Source of the DNA: Aquarana catesbeiana | Taxonomy: Eukaryota > Chordata > Amphibia > Anura > Ranidae | Assembly (NCBI RefSeq): GCF_042186555.1 | Contig: NC_133325.1 | Span: forward strand, 94,715,110 to 94,779,109 | Length of the DNA stretch: 64,000 bases | Direction of reading: 5' to 3' | In this document: positions 25,658 through 37,139 of the stretch, one piece after another | How the letters are laid out: each line of letters opens with the position of its first letter | Numbering within the stretch: position 1 is the stretch's first letter | Made by a program: the position numbers and the translations under genes | The notes under the pieces: generated by a model | Told to the model about the DNA's origin: nothing | Seen by the model: the letters and a program-made list of their open reading frames with translations, nothing else | Databases searched by the model: none

Positions 25658-25662
<5 letters not shown>
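24727..25662. mobile_element. palindromic Tc1 transposon derivative (two inverted 3' halves)
   Basis: Flanked by TA on both sides. The left arm (24727-25101) is the reverse complement of the right arm (25287-25662). Both carry a Tc1 terminal repeat (ACCAAAAGTATT) and the 3' end of the transposase gene, including the CTCGCTCATCCATGTCTTTA region. The ~185-bp loop (25102-25286) carries transposase sequence read on the plus strand, corresponding to the block after GGGGGIM-WGCFSG. The 5' half of the gene, with the helix-turn-helix domain and first catalytic Asp, is absent, and frames are broken. It could only be moved in trans. Confidence 0.85.

Positions 25663-25705
<43 letters not shown>
25663..25705. 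repeat. (TA)n microsatellite next to Tc1 end
   Basis: A run of TA directly continues from the TA target site of the Tc1 derivative. Confidence 0.9.
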
Positions 25706-28064
25706 CACACACATATACACACTTTTCAGGAAGATGAAGAGCTGAAAGAAAGGTTGTCTACTCTGTATCAATACCAGCAGAACTAATGACTAGAAGAGTG
25801 GCTCAAACTATTCTTCAAACGGATTTCTTCTGGGTGTATGACCACAGAGTTTGTGAACTCCAAACACCCAGTACAATGTTCCACCAACACAAAAACTCAT
25901 ACACTGTACCAAGACAGCAACATTAAGAACCCATCAAGATTTAAATAGCAGGCAGAATGAAAGCTTTAAAGTATATTATACACAGTATTGTCTTACTGGC
26001 ATCCAGCAACATGATGCCATGGCCAATGTCGGCAAGTAGAAATATGGCCTTGAAGATAAGTTGTTAATGTTCACACATACCAATTGTTCATATGTTATCC
26101 ATTCTGTATGGACAAGGTTCCAATAGTTATTACAGCTTTGGGTTAAAATGCATATACACATTGATCCATGTCAGTGTATACTCAATTGTCTAGCTATCTC
26201 TTTAAAGGGCAGCAAACTCCTGAAAGCTGAAGGCCATTGATTTGTTGCATGCCTTCTGTTGTCTGCCTTCTTTATTGTCTAGTTTGTTTGGATTTATTCT
26301 GAACCTTACACATATTTAATTGAAGCACAAGTGTGGACCTTCTCGTTTTAATCCCCTAGCTTGGTCCTGACTATGCTTCTGTTTGCCCCTTTTCAGCATC
26401 TGTTCCAGGTTTGGTTAGATCCTTTACTTGAGCTGTAGCAATTCTGTTTTTGATCCTCTGGTATTGGTGTGATTGCCCAGGTTTGACCTTCAATCACTTT
26501 CTTGCCCTAACTTACACTGGGCTATGGTCACCCTGTCCAGGTTCAACAGCAACAGTAACAGTATCAAACTACACACAAAAAGAATGCCAGAACAGTGAAT
26601 GCTAAATGTGAACAACCAATTCTAGTGTTTGTACATTGCCGGAGCACTGGATTTCGCAGAATGTGAATGCCAGAACTGTGGCTGCTAAAGGTAAAGAACC
26701 TGTTCTAGTGTCTGTACCCTACTTGCAACCTTTACTGCAGTAAAGCCTATATCATCTAACCTACTCTAGTCTCTATAAAGAGAGAGAGAGTGACTAAATC
26801 AGCATGTAGTGCTGCCCAACGCAGGGGCCACTGGTAATAACCGTTTCTACCTAAAAATACAGAGGCTGCCCATCACCACAAGCACCAGCCCATTCACCCC
26901 GGATCCAATAACACAGTCTAGGAGATGTCTTTTTAAGATCTATTGCTTGAAGAAACTTTAACAAGAGAGGGATTAGGGCATGGGATACTCTAAAACAATT
27001 AGAACATTTGCATCTCCCTCCCTAAGCTTTAAAAGCTTCTTCCAGAGGTCGAAGGAAGCAATCAAACTCCCAGCCTGGGAAACCCTGAACAGACCAGGAC
27101 AAACAATCACTGCTCCCTTGATTGAGGAAGGAGCTGAAACTAAATTTAGGAGGGTGCTACAAGAAAAACCAAAGTACAGAACTTTAAGCTGTATCTGCAA
27201 GATGCAGTCCCCCACTTATCTAAATAAGTCCTTCATTTTTCCTGATAAAAGTATTTTCCTTTAAACTAGAGAGATAAGATTGTTTTATCATTCACATAAG
27301 TGGTATGAAGGATGTGTGCTCATTACAGCTCTGTATTATTAATGCCAGGATTTCTATATACTTTAATAGCTGGAAAGGGAAATAAGAGACCAGGTGAGCG
27401 CAAGGATCACATGCATGCTCTGGCAACCATTTTGTTCTGTGGCTGTGAGCCCAACCCAGAGAGCATGAAGGCCATTCCTGGCAGAAGTTCTACATCATGG
27501 CTCTGGGGGGAATGGAGAGCACGAACATGCTCTGGCAGAGGTAGTCATCCATGGAGCAAGGCCCAGAAAATTATAGGGAAAGCAACATTTGTTTGCCAGC
27601 ATATCTCATTAGATTCCTATCCTTACAAGAAAGAAGTTTACTATATAAAGTAATACATACCTGTGTTTTTCCCTTTATGATTCATTTTCAGTGCTAGACC
27701 ATATTAAAAACAGTTTTATGTGCATTGTGACTGGATATTATCTAATGTTATATTTTATATGTTTGTAAAACTGTCTTTAGGTTTTACAATATCACCTAGA
27801 ATTCTGTAAGGGTCAGGCTATGGTTCAGATATAAAGACCACGTTTAAGTAATCTTCTCCTTTAGAATACTCAGATGCTGCCAGGTCATATGTGCAGGATG
27901 TTTTACATCTGATCATTGTAGCCTTACCCACATAAGGGGTACTAGTAAAGAAACAGAGGCTGTAGACAGGCCAGAGGTCATTAACGCACAACCAAAGGGT
28001 CACAATCAGTATGGGAGGGGAGTAGGCAACAGATTGATCACTACTTTTCAGCACACTGAATATC
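25706..28064. other. unassigned DNA with a short tandem duplication
   Basis: Mostly unassigned. A unit starting GAATGCCAGAAC recurs at 26582 and 26664, with matching TTCTAGTGT-TGTAC ends, giving an ~82-bp-period duplication. Frames at 26973-27653 on both strands show no known motif. Confidence 0.4.
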
Positions 28065-29095
28065 AAGTTGGATCAAAGTTGGATCGCGGTCTTAACTGAT
28101 CTGACTTTGGCATGTGACTTGCGCTCTGATAATCCTGAAGGGGAACCCCACCCCAAAAAAAAATGGCATGGGTTTCCCCTCCAAGAGCATACCAGACCCT
28201 TCATTCTGATATGGATATTAAGGGGAACACCCACGCCGAAAGAACAGCGTGGGGTCCCCCCCAAAATCCAACAGACTCTTATTCGAGTATGCAGCCCGGC
28301 AGGTCAGGATAGGGGGTAGGGACGAGGGGTAGGTACAAGCACAGAAGACGTCAGCGGAGGAGGCAGAAGAGCTGGAGAGGGGAAAAGAAATCAGAAGAGA
28401 TGCCAGAGCTGCCTTAATAAATTACTTTAAAAACTTGTGTACTGCGTTTTATTTTTAACACTTTTTTTAAGGTGAATGGGTAGGGGGTACAATGTACCCC
28501 ATGCTCATTCACATAGGGTGGGGGGCCGGGATCTGGGGGCCCCCTATGTTAAAGGGGGCTTCCAGATTCCGATAAGCCCCCCGCCCGCAGACCCCGCCAA
28601 CCAATGGCCAAGGTTGTCGGAAAAGGCTTGTCCTCATCAACATGGGGACAAGGTGCTTTGTCGTAGATGGCCAAGGCCCCAAAGCACCCACCCCCCATGT
28701 TGAGGGCATGCGGCCTGGTATGGTTCAGGAGGGGGGGTGCTCACTTGTCCCCACCCCCTTTCCTGGCCTGTCGGGCTGTTGGGTTGCATGCTCGGAAAGG
28801 GTCTGATATAGATTTGGGGGGACCCCCATGCTGTTTTTTCGGCGTGGGGGTTCCCCTTAAAACCCATGCCAGACAGAAGGGCCTGGTATGGTCTTGGAGG
28901 GGGAAACCACGCCGTTTTTTTTTTTTTTGACGTGGAGTTTCCCCTAAAGATTTATACCAGACACAAAGTGCCTGGCATTGTCGGCATCAAAGCTGGATTC
29001 ATTGAAGATTGACAGATGTCGGACTTCAAGTCGCAGGGCAAAGTCGGATCCACAGTCGTACGACTGTCGTGTCATACCAGTGTGAATCCGGCCTC
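28065..29095. mobile_element. composite GC-rich repeat ending in GTGTGAATCCGGCCT
   Basis: Core blocks ACCCTTCATTCTGATATGG, AAGGGGGCTTCCAGATTCCG and CCCCATGTTGAGGGCATGCG are shared with 22970-24135 and 39338-41644. The right end ACCAGTGTGAATCCGGCCTC is a familiar frog MITE terminus. The left end near 28075 (ATCTGACTTTGGCATGTGAC) is not an obvious inverted partner. Probably a core of the hAT-related family with an unrelated MITE edge. Confidence 0.55.
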
Positions 29096-29244
29096 AGCCC
29101 TGAATATATAATGACCCCGCACAACTGGTGTACTGGCACCTGGTAAATTCCAGGCACAGGATTGAAAGTTCCAAACCAGAACTACAGAATCTGGAGAAAG
29201 CCAAAAACACAGATTTCTCCACTCAGAAATGATAGTTTTGAAAG

Positions 29245-29945
29245 ATACAATTGCGCGGTTGTGTGACACTGTGCCCAAACAAAATGTATGTCCTTTTTTC
29301 CCACAAATAGAGCTTTCTTTTGGTGGTATTTGATCAGCTCTGCGGTTTTTAGTTTTTGTGCTATAAACAAAAAAGACTGACAATTCAGAAAAAAAAAAAT
29401 ATTTTTTTACTTTCTGCTATAAAACACATCCAATAAAAAAAATTTAAAAAATAGAATTTCTTCATCAATTAAGGCCAAAATGTATTCTGCTACATATTTT
29501 TGGTTAAAAAAATCCCAATAAGCATATATTGATTGGTTTGTGCAAAAGTTATAGCGTCCAAATATATTAGTAGAATTTTCATTTATTTATTTTTTTAATA
29601 GTTATGGCGGCGATCAGCAACTTTTAGTGGGACTGCGATATTGTGGTGGACAAATCGAACACCTAACACTTTTGACCCTTTTTTGGGAACCAGTGACACC
29701 AATACAGTGATCAGTGCTAAAAATATGCACTGTCACTGTACTAATGACACTGGCCGGGAAGGGATTAACATCTAGGGTGATCAAGGGGTTAAATATGTGG
29801 CCAACATGTTTTACTGTGTAATGTGTGTGTTGTTTTTACTAGGTAGTGTGCTGTTCTTTACTTCCTGCTTTGCTGCTGTCAGAAGAGAGCCCTGTGTAGA
29901 TTTACCAACACAGGGCTCTCTTCGGTAATGTCCGGAGCCAATCAG
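29245..29945. mobile_element. partial TTAA-type MITE
   Basis: Shares AAATAGAGCTTTCTTTTGGT (29307-29326), a TTTGTGCTATAAACAAAAAA tract and ATATTGATTGGTTTGTGCAA with 14671-15597. Neither TTAA end is preserved. A hairpin, AGAGAGCCCTGTGT paired with ACACAGGGCTCTCT, lies at about 29884-29922. Confidence 0.65.
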
Positions 29946-29949
29946 CGTT

Positions 29950-30375
29950 CGGTTTTACCTACAGGTAAGCGTATAACAAGGCTTACCTGTAGGTACCTTG
30001 AATATCTCCTAAACTTGCACAGTTTAGGAGATACTCAGTATATGCGCTGCTGCCATCGTTATCGGCACATGTGCACTGAAGAAACGTGCCTGCTGGTGTC
30101 ATCAGTAGCTGTGCTGTGACCGGCTGCTTCCGCGTGCATGCGCGGGAGTGATGTCATCGCAGCTTCAGCCAATCACAGCGCCGGAGCTGCGAACCCCGAA
30201 AGTATATCCGGAGGAAGATGTCTGCGCTGTACTCGGAGGGCCAACACCGATCCAGGGCATCGTTCTAAGGTAAGTATTTCATAATGAGCTAGTATGCGAT
30301 GCATACTAGCTCATTATGCCTTTGTCTTGCAGGGTTTGTTTTTTTTTTGTTTTTTTCCTGAGGTTTACAACCTCT
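29950..30375. repeat. dispersed repeat with palindromic TTTAGGAGAT motif
   Basis: TTACCTACAGGTAAGC is repeated in inverted form within 30 bp (GCTTACCTGTAGGTA), then ATATCTCCTAAACTTG pairs with CAGTTTAGGAGATACT. The right part carries CATAATGAGCTAGTATGCGA with its inverted partner (30279-30318). Partial relatives are at 17600-17830, 31835-31985 and 33575-33680. No coding capacity; class unknown. Confidence 0.6.
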
Positions 30376-31396
30376 TTAACTGCTTGCTGCCCACGTCAAA
30401 TGACGGCGTCCCTCTTGCGGCCGCGCCGTGTTGCTACGACATGGCGTGACCCCGATCTCTGTAAAGAGCCATGTCCGCTGACATAGTGTGTGTGGATAGG
30501 AGAGCCGATCAGGGGCATCTCCTCACAGGGGGACATTTAGGGATGTAATCATCAGTGCCCTGATTACAATAAATAAATAAAGTGTCACAAAACAGTGCCC
30601 ACCATTGCCCACCAATGCCAGCATATAGTGCCTACCAGTGGCAGCAATCAGTGCCCACCACTGCCCACAAGTGCCACCAATCAGTGCCCATTAGCAATGC
30701 CAGTCAGTGCTGGCAATCAGTGCCGCCTATCAGTGCTGCCCTTCAATGCCCATCACTGCTGTCCATCAATGCCTTTCAGTGCCCTTCTGTACCGCCTATC
30801 TGTGCTGCCTATCTGTGCCCACCAGTGCCGCCTATCAGTGCCCACCAGTGCCACCTATCAGTGCCCACCAGTGCCACCTTTTAGTGCCCATCAGTGCCAC
30901 CCAACAGTGCCCATCAGTGCCGCCTATCAGTGCTCATCAGTGCCACATATCAGTGCCCATAAATGTGGCATATTAGTCCCTCCTCATCAATGCCACCTCA
31001 TCAGTGCCCATAAGTGCCGCCTCATCAGTGCCCATAAGTGCCACCTCATCAATGCCCACCAGTTCAGCCTATCAGTGCCCATCAGTGACGCCTCATCAGC
31101 GCACATCAGTGAAGGCGAAAAATTATTTAGTTACAAAATTTACTGACAGAAAAAAAGTAAAAAACCTTTTTTTTTTCAAAATTTTTTGTCTTTTTTTTTT
31201 TGTAAAAAATAAAAAAACCAGCAGTGATTAAATACCACCAAAAGAAAGCTCTATTTGTGTGAAGAAAATGATAAAAATTTGTTTGGGTACAGTGTAGAAA
31301 GACTGTGCAATTGTCATTCAAAGTGCGACAGCGCTGAAAGCTGAAAAATGGCCTGGGCAGGAAGAGGGTGTAAGTGCCTGGTAGGCAAGTGGTTAA
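30376..31396. mobile_element. TTAA-flanked MITE with CAGTGCC minisatellite, 1021 bp including TTAA
   Basis: TTAA at 30376-30379 is followed by CTGCTTGCTGCCC; the right end is GGCAAGTGG and TTAA at 31393-31396. It is the opposite-orientation counterpart of 6527-7556: the ACCAAAAGAAAGCTCTATTT block lies near 31238. The centre is the CAGTGCCCACCAGTGCC minisatellite. No transposase; presumably mobilised in trans. Confidence 0.85.
30594..31120. repeat. CAGTGCCCAC/CAGTGCCGCCTAT minisatellite inside the TTAA MITE
   Basis: About 527 bp of a ~23-bp higher unit (10 + 13 bp), cleanest at 30800-30960. It is the reverse complement of the array at 6766-7205 but longer and with different variants. Open frames through it are artefacts. 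Confidence 0.85.
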
Positions 31397-32148
31397 GTTC
31401 AGATATGTGAAATGCACAGATTTGAAAGTTGTACTTTTATTTTTAGTGTATATTTGTATAGGTGTGAAGTGTACATAATATAAGATGAAAATATCTAAAA
31501 ATACACTTGTAGCACTTGTGGGAATTAAATATGCTAATAATCAGACTGCTTTAAAATGACACAAATATGCCCAGGCTACCACTCTGGATATGGATATGTT
31601 GTTAAGCAAATAAAGCTGTAAGGAACAGTAAGATGAATTCAACAATAGGGACCCATTTATTGTTCTTTTTAAGCAGTCCACTCGGTCCATCTGTGCTGGG
31701 CTTTCTAAAGCGATAGAAATCATCCACATGGGAGTGGCCATAGCTGGGGTGACATCACTCCCACGCGTGCGTGCAAGAGCCCTCGGTTACGGCAAGAAGC
31801 TCTGAAAGTCTGGCATGGTATGCCGGACCATCAGAGTGCATGCACCGGTGATGTCAGTGGCTGCATCCAGGGTGAATATCTCCTAAACGGTGCACGTTTA
31901 GGAGATACTCATTTTACTCTTTAATCATTATAGGCTTAACTGTAGGTAAAAATCACAAAGTGGGCTTTACTACGGCTTTATTTCCCATAGCAGAAGCACT
32001 GCCCTGCATAGAAACTCCTTTTCATCACTAGATTTCCCAAGTCCTCTGGATTGACTGGCGCCCAGTGTTAACCTGGAAGACTGTGGACCAACTGAGATTG
32101 CAGGATGTCTTTGAACTATTGTCTATATGTCATTATTGCATTCTACAT
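31397..32148. other. unassigned DNA with a fragment of the TTTAGGAGAT repeat
   Basis: Only 31835-31985 is recognisable: ATATCTCCTAAACGGTGCAC, GTTTAGGAGATACTC and TAGGCTTAACTGTAGG match the family at 29950. Confidence 0.45.
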
Positions 32149-32151
32149 TTA

Positions 32152-33299
32152 TGCCGCGTACACACGATCGCACATTTCGACAACAAAATCCATGTTTTTT
32201 TTCCGACGGATCTTGGCTCAAACTTGTCTTGCATACACATGGTCACACAAAGTTTGTTGGAAATTGCGAACGTCAAGAATGCGGTGACGTACAACATGTA
32301 CGACGGCACTAGAAAGAGGAAGTTCAATACCAAGTGCGCCACCCTTTGGGCTCCTTCTGCTAATCTCGTGTTAGTAGAAGTTTGGTGACAGACAATTCAC
32401 GCTTTTCAGACTCGTGCTTTTCTGATCGTTACTGCTCTTCAGTTTGTGCTTGTGGGTTCGTATTTCTATTACATATTTGATTTCCATTGCGTCCTTGTCC
32501 GCTCGTTTCACAATTTCAAATCAAAAAAAGTTTCAAAATTTGTTAATGAAACAAAGGGTCAACTCGAAGTAAATCTTACCGTAAAATCAGCTGATTAATT
32601 TTGTGCTGGAGGTTGGATTACTGGCAAAGTGCATTCCTGAGAACTGAGTGAGAAGGGTGTTGTATTGTATTTGAGCAGAGGAGAAGAGATATTGTCATTG
32701 TGTGTGTTAATGGATTCAATAAACAAACGACTTTTCAAACTACGAATCGTTATCACGAATCAATATACATACATAAATATCAAATTTCAACTAATACGAA
32801 AGAAATTATAGCAGATATAACGAATGAATTCGACATGATTCGAGATTCAGTATAACGAATATCGACACTCTACGAATAATAATGAATTATCCGAAAACGA
32901 ATTAACGTAGCATAACGAATATAACAGAATAAATTTATGTATTTTACGAATGACAATGAACCGAAACTAAACGAAATTTCCCGTTGTGCACAGGTCTAGA
33001 ATGCGCTGTATTAAACAATTTTAAAAATTGCAGCGTGACGAATGTGCTATCTCCATTATGAATGCTAGTTTTACTAGACAGAGCGCTTCCGTCTCGTAAT
33101 CTCGTAATTTATTCTGAGCATGCGTGGCACTTTGTGCATCGGAATTGTGTATACTTGTGTATCAGAATTTACACAAATGGATTTTGTACCAGATCTCAAA
33201 TTTTGTGCGATAGAAATTCCCATGGAAAATGTCCGATGGAGCCTACACACACCGACCGTGTGAATCCGACCGTGAGAATCCGACCATGTGTACACAGTA
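32152..33299. mobile_element. internally deleted Harbinger element with nested insertion
   Basis: Starts TGCCGCGTACACACGATC after TTA. The first ~350 bp match the reverse complement of the right end of the 7.27-kb Harbinger (56822 back to about 56470): GGCTCAAACTTG, CACCCTTTGGGCTCCTT and CTAATCTCGTGTTAGTA occur in both. The last ~300 bp match the reverse complement of its left end: GCGCTGTATTAAAC, TTGCAGCGTGACGAA and AGCATGCGTGGCACTTTGTG. So it is a deletion derivative in opposite orientation. The right terminus is degraded (GTGTACACAGTA). All three genes are missing and 32520-32998 is foreign. Confidence 0.8.
32520..32998. mobile_element. ACGAAT-rich repeat nested in the Harbinger derivative
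   Basis: AT-rich DNA with many ACGAAT and CGAAAC words replaces the Harbinger genes. The right edge GTTGTGCACAGGTCTA, read inverted, gives TAGACCTGTGCACAAC, which resembles the hAT-type ends of ATTCG-rich frog repeats. The left edge is not clear. Confidence 0.45.
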
Positions 33300-33550
33300 T
33301 CACAGTGAGAGAAAACAGTATTTGATCCCCTGCTGATTTTGTACATTTACCCACTGACAAAGAAATGATCAGTCTATAATTTTAATGGTAGGTTTATTTT
33401 AATAGTGAGAGACAGAATAACAACAAAAATATAAATTGATTTGCATTTTATTGAGTGAAATAAATATTTGATCTCCTATCAATCAGCAAGATTTCTGGCT
33501 CCCAGGTGTCTTCTATACAGGTAACGAGCTGAGATTAGGAGCACTCTCTT
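33300..33550. mobile_element. Tc1/mariner-like terminal fragment
   Basis: AACAGTATTTGATCCCCTGC, CCCACTGACAAAGAAATGAT and TATAATTTTAATGGTAGG, then a GAGAGACAGAATAACAACAA block, belong to a Tc1-like terminal region well known in fish and frogs. It abuts the degraded Harbinger right end. No transposase remains. Confidence 0.7.
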
Positions 33551-33574
33551 GAAGAGGAAGTAAACTTCCTCTGC

Positions 33575-33680
33575 AGACATTTACCTATAGGTATGCCTAT
33601 AATAAAACTTACCTATAGGTAGTGTAAATATCTCCTAAACATTTACCATTTAGGAGATATTTACATTACATGCAGCTAGT
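33575..33680. repeat. fragment of the TTTAGGAGAT dispersed repeat
   Basis: TTACCTATAGGTATGCC, its near-inverted partner CTTACCTATAGGTAG, and ATATCTCCTAAAC with TTTAGGAGATATTTAC match the family at 29950-30375. Confidence 0.6.
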
Positions 33681-33710
33681 GACATCACTGGTGCATGCGC
33701 TCTGAAGGAG

Positions 33711-34240
33711 AGTAGTCAGGACAAGCCGGGATCAGAGACGGGCAGCAGGCAGGGATGGTCAAGGACAAGCCGGGTCAAACAGGAATCAGATATGCAGAGT
33801 AATGAGTAGCAGGGGTCTCAGGAAACGCTGTAGATTGAACAGCAAGGCAGCAAGGCGCTAGTCTCCTTTAACTGGAAGCCGGATAAGCAGACAGTAGGGA
33901 GGTGTTCTGTAGTTCAGATCACAAGCAGGTGCAGGCAGGCCGGGTCAAACACTGGTGGGCAGATCAGGTACAGGAACAAATGCCAAAGAGGAGTCAAGGT
34001 ACTACCTGGGTCAGTAGCAGACGGACAGCAAACAGGCCAAAGGAGAAGCAGAAGAGTAGTCAGGACAAGCCGGGATCAGAGACGGGCAGCAGGCAGGGAT
34101 GGTCAAGGACAAGCCGGGTCAAACAGGAATCAGATATGCAGAGTAACGAGTAGCAGGGGTCTCAGGAAATGCTGTAGACTGAACAGCAAGGCAGCAAGGC
34201 AGCAAGGCAGCAAGGCGCTAGTCTCCTTTAAATAGCGCAT
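33711..34240. repeat. direct duplication, ~340-bp spacing
   Basis: A ~170-bp unit beginning AGTAGTCAGGACAAGCCGGG (33711 and 34051) and ending GGCGCTAGTCTCCTTTAA occurs twice in the same orientation and is almost identical. Copy 2 has two extra GCAAGGCA steps near its end, so a 9-bp unit has expanded. The frame at 33902-34153 spans the spacer and copy 2 and is Gln/Arg/Ser-rich by composition only. The CAAGCCGGG words resemble the leader regions of some frog LTR elements, unproven. Confidence 0.7.
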
Positions 34241-34950
34241 CTTGGCGCCAAGCACTGTCACAAAGTACGTGCGCCGTAATTCGGGCCGTTGCGCATGTGC
34301 GTGCGCCGAAAGGCTCTTCTAATGGGGAACCTACGCACAAGTATTCTTCTGTCATTCTGGTTGCTGAAAAGCCTTTCCTGAAAAACACCTCAATACATTC
34401 CACCAAAGACAATGATAAAACTTCAAAGCAAGTCAGATAGCTAGGTCCCACCCATCTTAGGACATATATATCGTATAAGATTTCCCAGCCAGTTAGAGCA
34501 ATACTTTTGAATCCAACGCTATCTTTCGTGCTGCTCTCCCTGCATGTAAGTCTAACTACATGCTTGTATAATAAATACATCTACTTTTCAATCTGGCTTC
34601 AGCAGTTGAAATGTTACTGAATTCCATAAGTTTTGGGGTTTATCCCATTAACACTTACCTCTGTAGCAGTCTTTGCTGTGTGCAGAGATATCAAAATTCC
34701 TCCTTCTCCAATGTACTAGTGTTGCTCTTGTGTTTCCAGTCCATGAACTCTGCTCTGCATTGTTTGAATTAAGCCCACCTCCACTTGTTCCCTCGCTGGC
34801 ACTGACATCTTCACCTGGACTTTTTCATGGTTCGGGATCTTAGGCCATTTTCATTGGCTGGGCCAAAGTGATGCACCTCCCACTTGTGTGTATGGGATTT
34901 CATTTATTTCAGCACAGAGATGTGCTGGGAAGTAAACCGAGCTGAGCATG
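34241..34950. other. unassigned DNA
   Basis: No recognised gene. The first 70 bp are CpG-rich (GTACGTGCGCCGTAATTCGG), which could be the end of the repeat block to the left. Confidence 0.4.
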
Positions 34951-35410
34951 TGCACTCAGTGTACAATCTAAGGCTAACTAAGGAGCCGCTTGGTAAATTT
35001 TGGGTTCTCTAAGTTAATACTTGCCCATTCTCTGGCGATGCCACCTGGTCACTTGACATGCTGCATTGAATTTGCTGTGCCCATGTAAAAAATCAGTCCA
35101 TCCACAGCATATAAAAGGCTCCCCTCTGGATGTATTGTAGCCTTTAGGTGGGTACTTGTGAGCAGGTTGTGGTGTGATGGGGGGGTCGTCACGTTCTTGA
35201 TGTTCCCCGCCTCATTGGGTGCCAAGCAAGAGTCACATGAGAGGCCTGCCCCAGGGTGGGTTCTTCTGGGCTACACTAGGCACTTTAGATAGGGTCCCTT
35301 TACTAAAACAACAAACTGTTTTCTAATAAACTCAATGTTACTGTACATCACCATGGTTACTTGCGAATTTAGGAGGGGCAGACAGATCCCTTACCTTCTC
35401 CACCTGTCCA
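34951..35410 (+). mobile_element. candidate LTR-like segment, plus strand
   Basis: CTAACTAAGGAGCCGCTTGG near the left edge resembles the TGTAGCGCCAC...GGAGCCGCTTGG start at 37140. A TATAAAA box (35110-35116) is followed 215 bp later by AATAAA (35325-35330), a promoter-to-polyA spacing typical of an LTR. No terminal TG/CA pair or target duplication was confirmed, so this is weak. Confidence 0.3.
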
Positions 35411-37139
35411 GTGTATCACCACTTTCTCACTCCCAGTAACGATATTGGGTCCCGTCGTGCACCTAGCATGGACTCCATGCATGCACTTCACTTAACTCTC
35501 TCTCTTCTGTATCTGTGTACAGGACAAGGGCCTCGGTGGTGCAGATATGCTCTTGTTGCTATGGGAGACGGATCGCTGCAGAAAGAGTGCCGACAACATC
35601 TCCCTCGCTGCAAGAGACTATCTCACCTACCACAAACCTAATTTACCCTTGGTAACCACTGTATCTTCACACTGTATGAACTCTTGTTTTGTTATCCTCA
35701 TACCCCAATGTTTTTTTAGTAGCCTGAACTGTAGCCACTATGTGTGCCAGTGACTTGCATGACATCCCTTTAGTAAACTTCAGATCGGGCAAAAGCAAAT
35801 TTTTAAACGCTTTACTTGAAGAAATTTCCGTGTTAACATACACAGACAACAGTCCAAAATAAAGTGCAGTCTTTTCCCTAACATCCCTAGTCCCTAGCTT
35901 CAGGCTCGTGTCTACCCCAGCACGCCTGCATAGGAAAGAGTCCCTTTTTGACAGAGTCCATGGGTGGTATCTTCAGGGAGGACTGCAAGTCTCAGCAATC
36001 TCCCTTAATAGTGGGAACTCCAAACTCTGCATGGCACTGACAATCCAGACTCCGGCAACGGCAATGAACAATTTGCACACATCTCTCCCCCTCTGTGTGT
36101 GTGAGTCTCCATGTCACCCTATAACAGGAAGTGCCCAAACAAGGACCATCATTGCACGTTTACCAGGTGTTAGTTGTATGAAAGCTGCTGATTTAAACTA
36201 TTGAAAATTACCTTTTAAATTAAATTACAATGTTAAAACTTCTATCAGACCTCTATGACAAAGCCCCCGATGGGTGGGGTGAATTGCATCAGATTGCGTA
36301 GATTGTGGAGAGGTGCAGCCTGAAATCACTACATACACACATCGACACAGATCGAGCCAGGGGACTGGCGGTTTTGCTTCTACAGGTATATCAGATTTTA
36401 GCATTTGCAGTTACAAATCTTTTAAGAGCAAGAGAGGTATCAAAAATAAGTGTTATCTTTGAAAAACACCCTAAACATGTGTGTATGTGTCTTTTATGTA
36501 CCTGGAAGGACTTCTCAAAATCAAAAGAAGCTGGCATTAACTATGAAAAAAATGCCCTTTACTGTACTGTACTATATGGCGTTTCCCAACGTCTAATGAT
36601 ACATTTTTGTGCAAGGTAACTTAATGGGGCTATTATATTTCCCTGGCTGATAATATACTTACTGGCTTTCCCCCAGTTGGAATTAGAGCTGAATCTAATC
36701 ACAGAAAACACACAGCAACAGCCTTGAAACTGTTTTATTAACTTACGAGACAGAAAAATATATTATGAAGAATATAAATAACATTGTACGTATTACACTT
36801 GGATGTCTTTGTTACAATGTCTTTTTACGCTTATCCCGGAGTGAAATCTATAAGGGCCAGGAGATGTAAAGTTATACTTCATTATAATGGTTGGAACATT
36901 TATGCACTTGGGGCTGTGCAATTTATACTGGTTGCCATCTCCAATACAAATGGAGAAATAAATGCTTATTTTAAGTACACCAAGGTAAATTATTACCATA
37001 ACAGATTTTCTCATGTGTTTGCTAAGTAATAATTCATCGCAAGTTTCATGCTGTATTATGGAAAAAAGTGCTGACTGCCAGTTTCAGTTGTGTAGTTTGC
37101 ACAAAAACTGGGTTCTCTTTTTCTCTATATGAATACATA
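35411..37139. other. unassigned DNA
   Basis: Several short frames exist on both strands but none carries a recognisable domain. GCTGCTGATTTAAACT at 36183 resembles an LTR edge block at 48106, possibly a remnant. Confidence 0.35.

Noticed and set aside
30582..31231. 183-residue plus-strand frame with Cys/Pro repeats
   Set aside because: Same minisatellite in opposite orientation inside a TTAA MITE.
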